Part shown: one piece after another, positions 62,729-64,000 of the stretch
Layout: every line of letters begins with the position of its first letter
Position numbering within the stretch: position 1 is the first letter of the stretch
Assembly: GCF_035046485.1 (NCBI RefSeq)
Contig: NC_085136.1
Span: 163,677,963-163,741,962, forward strand
DNA from: Aedes albopictus
Lineage: Eukaryota > Arthropoda > Insecta > Diptera > Culicidae
Reading direction: 5' to 3'
DNA: 64,000 nt
The notes under the pieces: generated by a model
Seen by the model: the letters and a program-made list of their open reading frames with translations, nothing else
Database searches by the model: none
What the model was told of the DNA's origin: nothing
Program-made: the position numbers and the translations under genes

Positions 62729-63600
62729 GACAGTTCTTTCGAACGATTTTTCGTGGATACTTTGGATTGGTAAGAATTATTTTCAAGTTTTTCCAATAGG
62801 TTATTCTTACTTTGAACAGTTGTTCGGTAAAAAGTGCTAAATATTTCTTATTTTGTTGTTTTAAATGCAATGTTGAATACTGCATAGCGTTTTACACTTT
62901 ACGTCTAATATATATGCTTTACCCTTATATGTACATTTAGAAAAAAATGAAATGCGCGTTTCTGCTTAGGCGCAACTATACTTATCTTGAAAGTCTCGAA
63001 AGCTTCTTATCCTATTTCGGGAGCAGAAAAATGCATGTTTTAATCTATTTTGAAGTCTCTCTTTGATCGTAATCCTCTTCTTTTAAGTATTGACTGAATA
63101 CAAGCAATTGCGAATGATACAATCCAACTTACAAAACTAAACGTGAGATAGTGTGAGACGGGGCAAGATGGGTCACCTAAGGATCCCCATCCTTAGGTGA
63201 TCCATGAAAGCTCCCCATTACCGGAGTTTCTTTCTACACAATGATTACAAATACTGATCATCTACATTTGCTACCTGGTCTGCTCATTGCTCACGAATGT
63301 TTAATAGTATTTCTCCGGTGATCGCCCACTATGTGAAGCTGGATATTTAGGTACGTTTCATGCTTTATTAAATTCATATTACACACTAAATTTCCTAGTG
63401 TATCTACGAAGTCAATCATCGTTTGGAGACTACCCATCTTAAGATTCTTTAACTTGTGTAAGTCCACAGCCCACGGTTCGTTGTATATTGGCCGTAAATA
63501 CTGGTTAGCGTTTGCAGCAAGTTGGTAATCTCATCCGGTGGTGTTATAATTGTTCACCTGTCGAAATTTTTGGGACTTCTAATTTAGTCACTGTCTCTAA
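62729..63600. other. 3' flank of sba
   Basis: Probably the 3' untranslated region followed by intergenic sequence. No canonical AATAAA was located. GTGAGACGGGGCAAGATGGG at 63150-63169 resembles a common mosquito repeat end. No gene is seen. Confidence 0.45.
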
Positions 63601-63608
63601 ACGGAACA

Positions 63609-63989
63609 CTACCATGAAGACCTGTCGTGATACGTTAACTCTGCATTTGGCCCTCGAACAGTTAGCAAATTAATCTCAACGCTAAATCTGGTGCAGCTGG
63701 GTTTAGCTGCGCAGTTTTCAATGCTTCCAGCGCTTTCTTCAGTTTTTAAGTTCAGAAACCTGGCGATTGCATTTAATGCAGTAATACAGACTTCTTTCTT
63801 AGACGGGTTTAGCCCCAATGTCACGCATGAGATATGGAACCAGTGTTTACACTTCGAAAATTGCACCGTGGCCCTGTCGGAAGAATGCCCTGTCGTACAT
63901 AATAGGCAATGGCCATTTTGGTTCGAAGCGTATTCCACGATGTGAATACTGATGTTCTCGGTTTTTTGTGGTCTGTTCACTGGATGCAC
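63609..63989 (-). pseudogene. Degenerate PHD-like finger, possibly from a BEL Gag
   Basis: The frame includes CLLCTTGHSSDRATVQFSKCKHWFHISC, close to the PHD pattern that many mosquito BEL Gags carry at the N-terminus. One expected Cys is Phe (QFSKC where QCDKC is usual). It continues with an Asn/Leu-rich stretch and ends at 63609. It may be the edge of another decayed element that runs out of the window. Confidence 0.35.
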
Positions 63990-64000
63990 TCCTTTTTGAT

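Overview
The window looks like a piece of a mosquito chromosome, most probably Aedes or a close culicine. The evidence is very large introns packed with BEL/Pao, Ty3/gypsy, RTE, Jockey-like and R1-like retrotransposons, tRNA-headed SINEs and foldback/hAT MITEs, all around one conserved host gene. I see no prokaryotic, CRISPR, rRNA or true tRNA genes.

Host gene. One plus-strand gene crosses most of the window. Seven exons (9148-9292, 9361-10596, 10690-12392, 40166-40274, 45165-45470, 61821-62151, 62332-62728) have GT/AG borders and compatible phases at every junction. Together they give a 3' partial coding sequence of 1408 codons plus stop. The product is a long Gln/Ser/Asn-rich protein ending in a PWWP domain and a conserved tail, which fits an MBD5/MBD6-type chromatin protein (six-banded, sba, in flies). 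The 5' end with the methyl-binding-like domain is probably upstream of the window. Introns of 27.8, 4.9 and 16.4 kb hold most of the transposons.

Layout. (1) 1-9147: truncated foldback element, then a BEL element (2108-8077) with near-identical 452-bp LTRs and a 1306-aa frame that keeps Gag, protease and integrase but has lost the reverse transcriptase, then a LINE ORF1 remnant. (2) 9148-12392: three host exons. (3) 12393-40165, the 27.8-kb intron: a hAT MITE; a decayed CsRn1-like gypsy element (15100-25010) whose 5' LTR was entered by an intact Mag-like gypsy element (15128-20933), which itself carries a 164-bp PIF-like MITE just before gag; a Jockey-like LINE split by a tandem BEL array with three LTRs and two internal regions (26199-35534); a 1.2-kb foldback element and inverted minisatellites. 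(4) 40166-45470: two host exons separated by MITEs, SINEs, an R1-like fragment and a duplicated hairpin plus minisatellite block. (5) 45471-61820: a decayed Jockey-like LINE carrying a full-length BEL element (48139-57531), itself split by a full-length RTE LINE (50591-53980), and a hAT-like element (57747-60192) with a smaller hAT MITE inside. (6) 61821-64000: the last two host exons and 3' flank.

How it fits together. Target-site duplications let the nesting order be read directly. The most unusual items are two different non-autonomous BEL lineages. One deleted only RT and most of RNase H. The other (the tandem array) has no catalytic RT, RNase H or integrase but keeps a 1122-aa frame open through rewritten RT/RNase H remnants. 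Both would need enzymes supplied in trans. The BEL at 48139-57531 has all RT, RNase H and integrase motifs and the same primer-binding core, so it represents the kind of element that could supply them.
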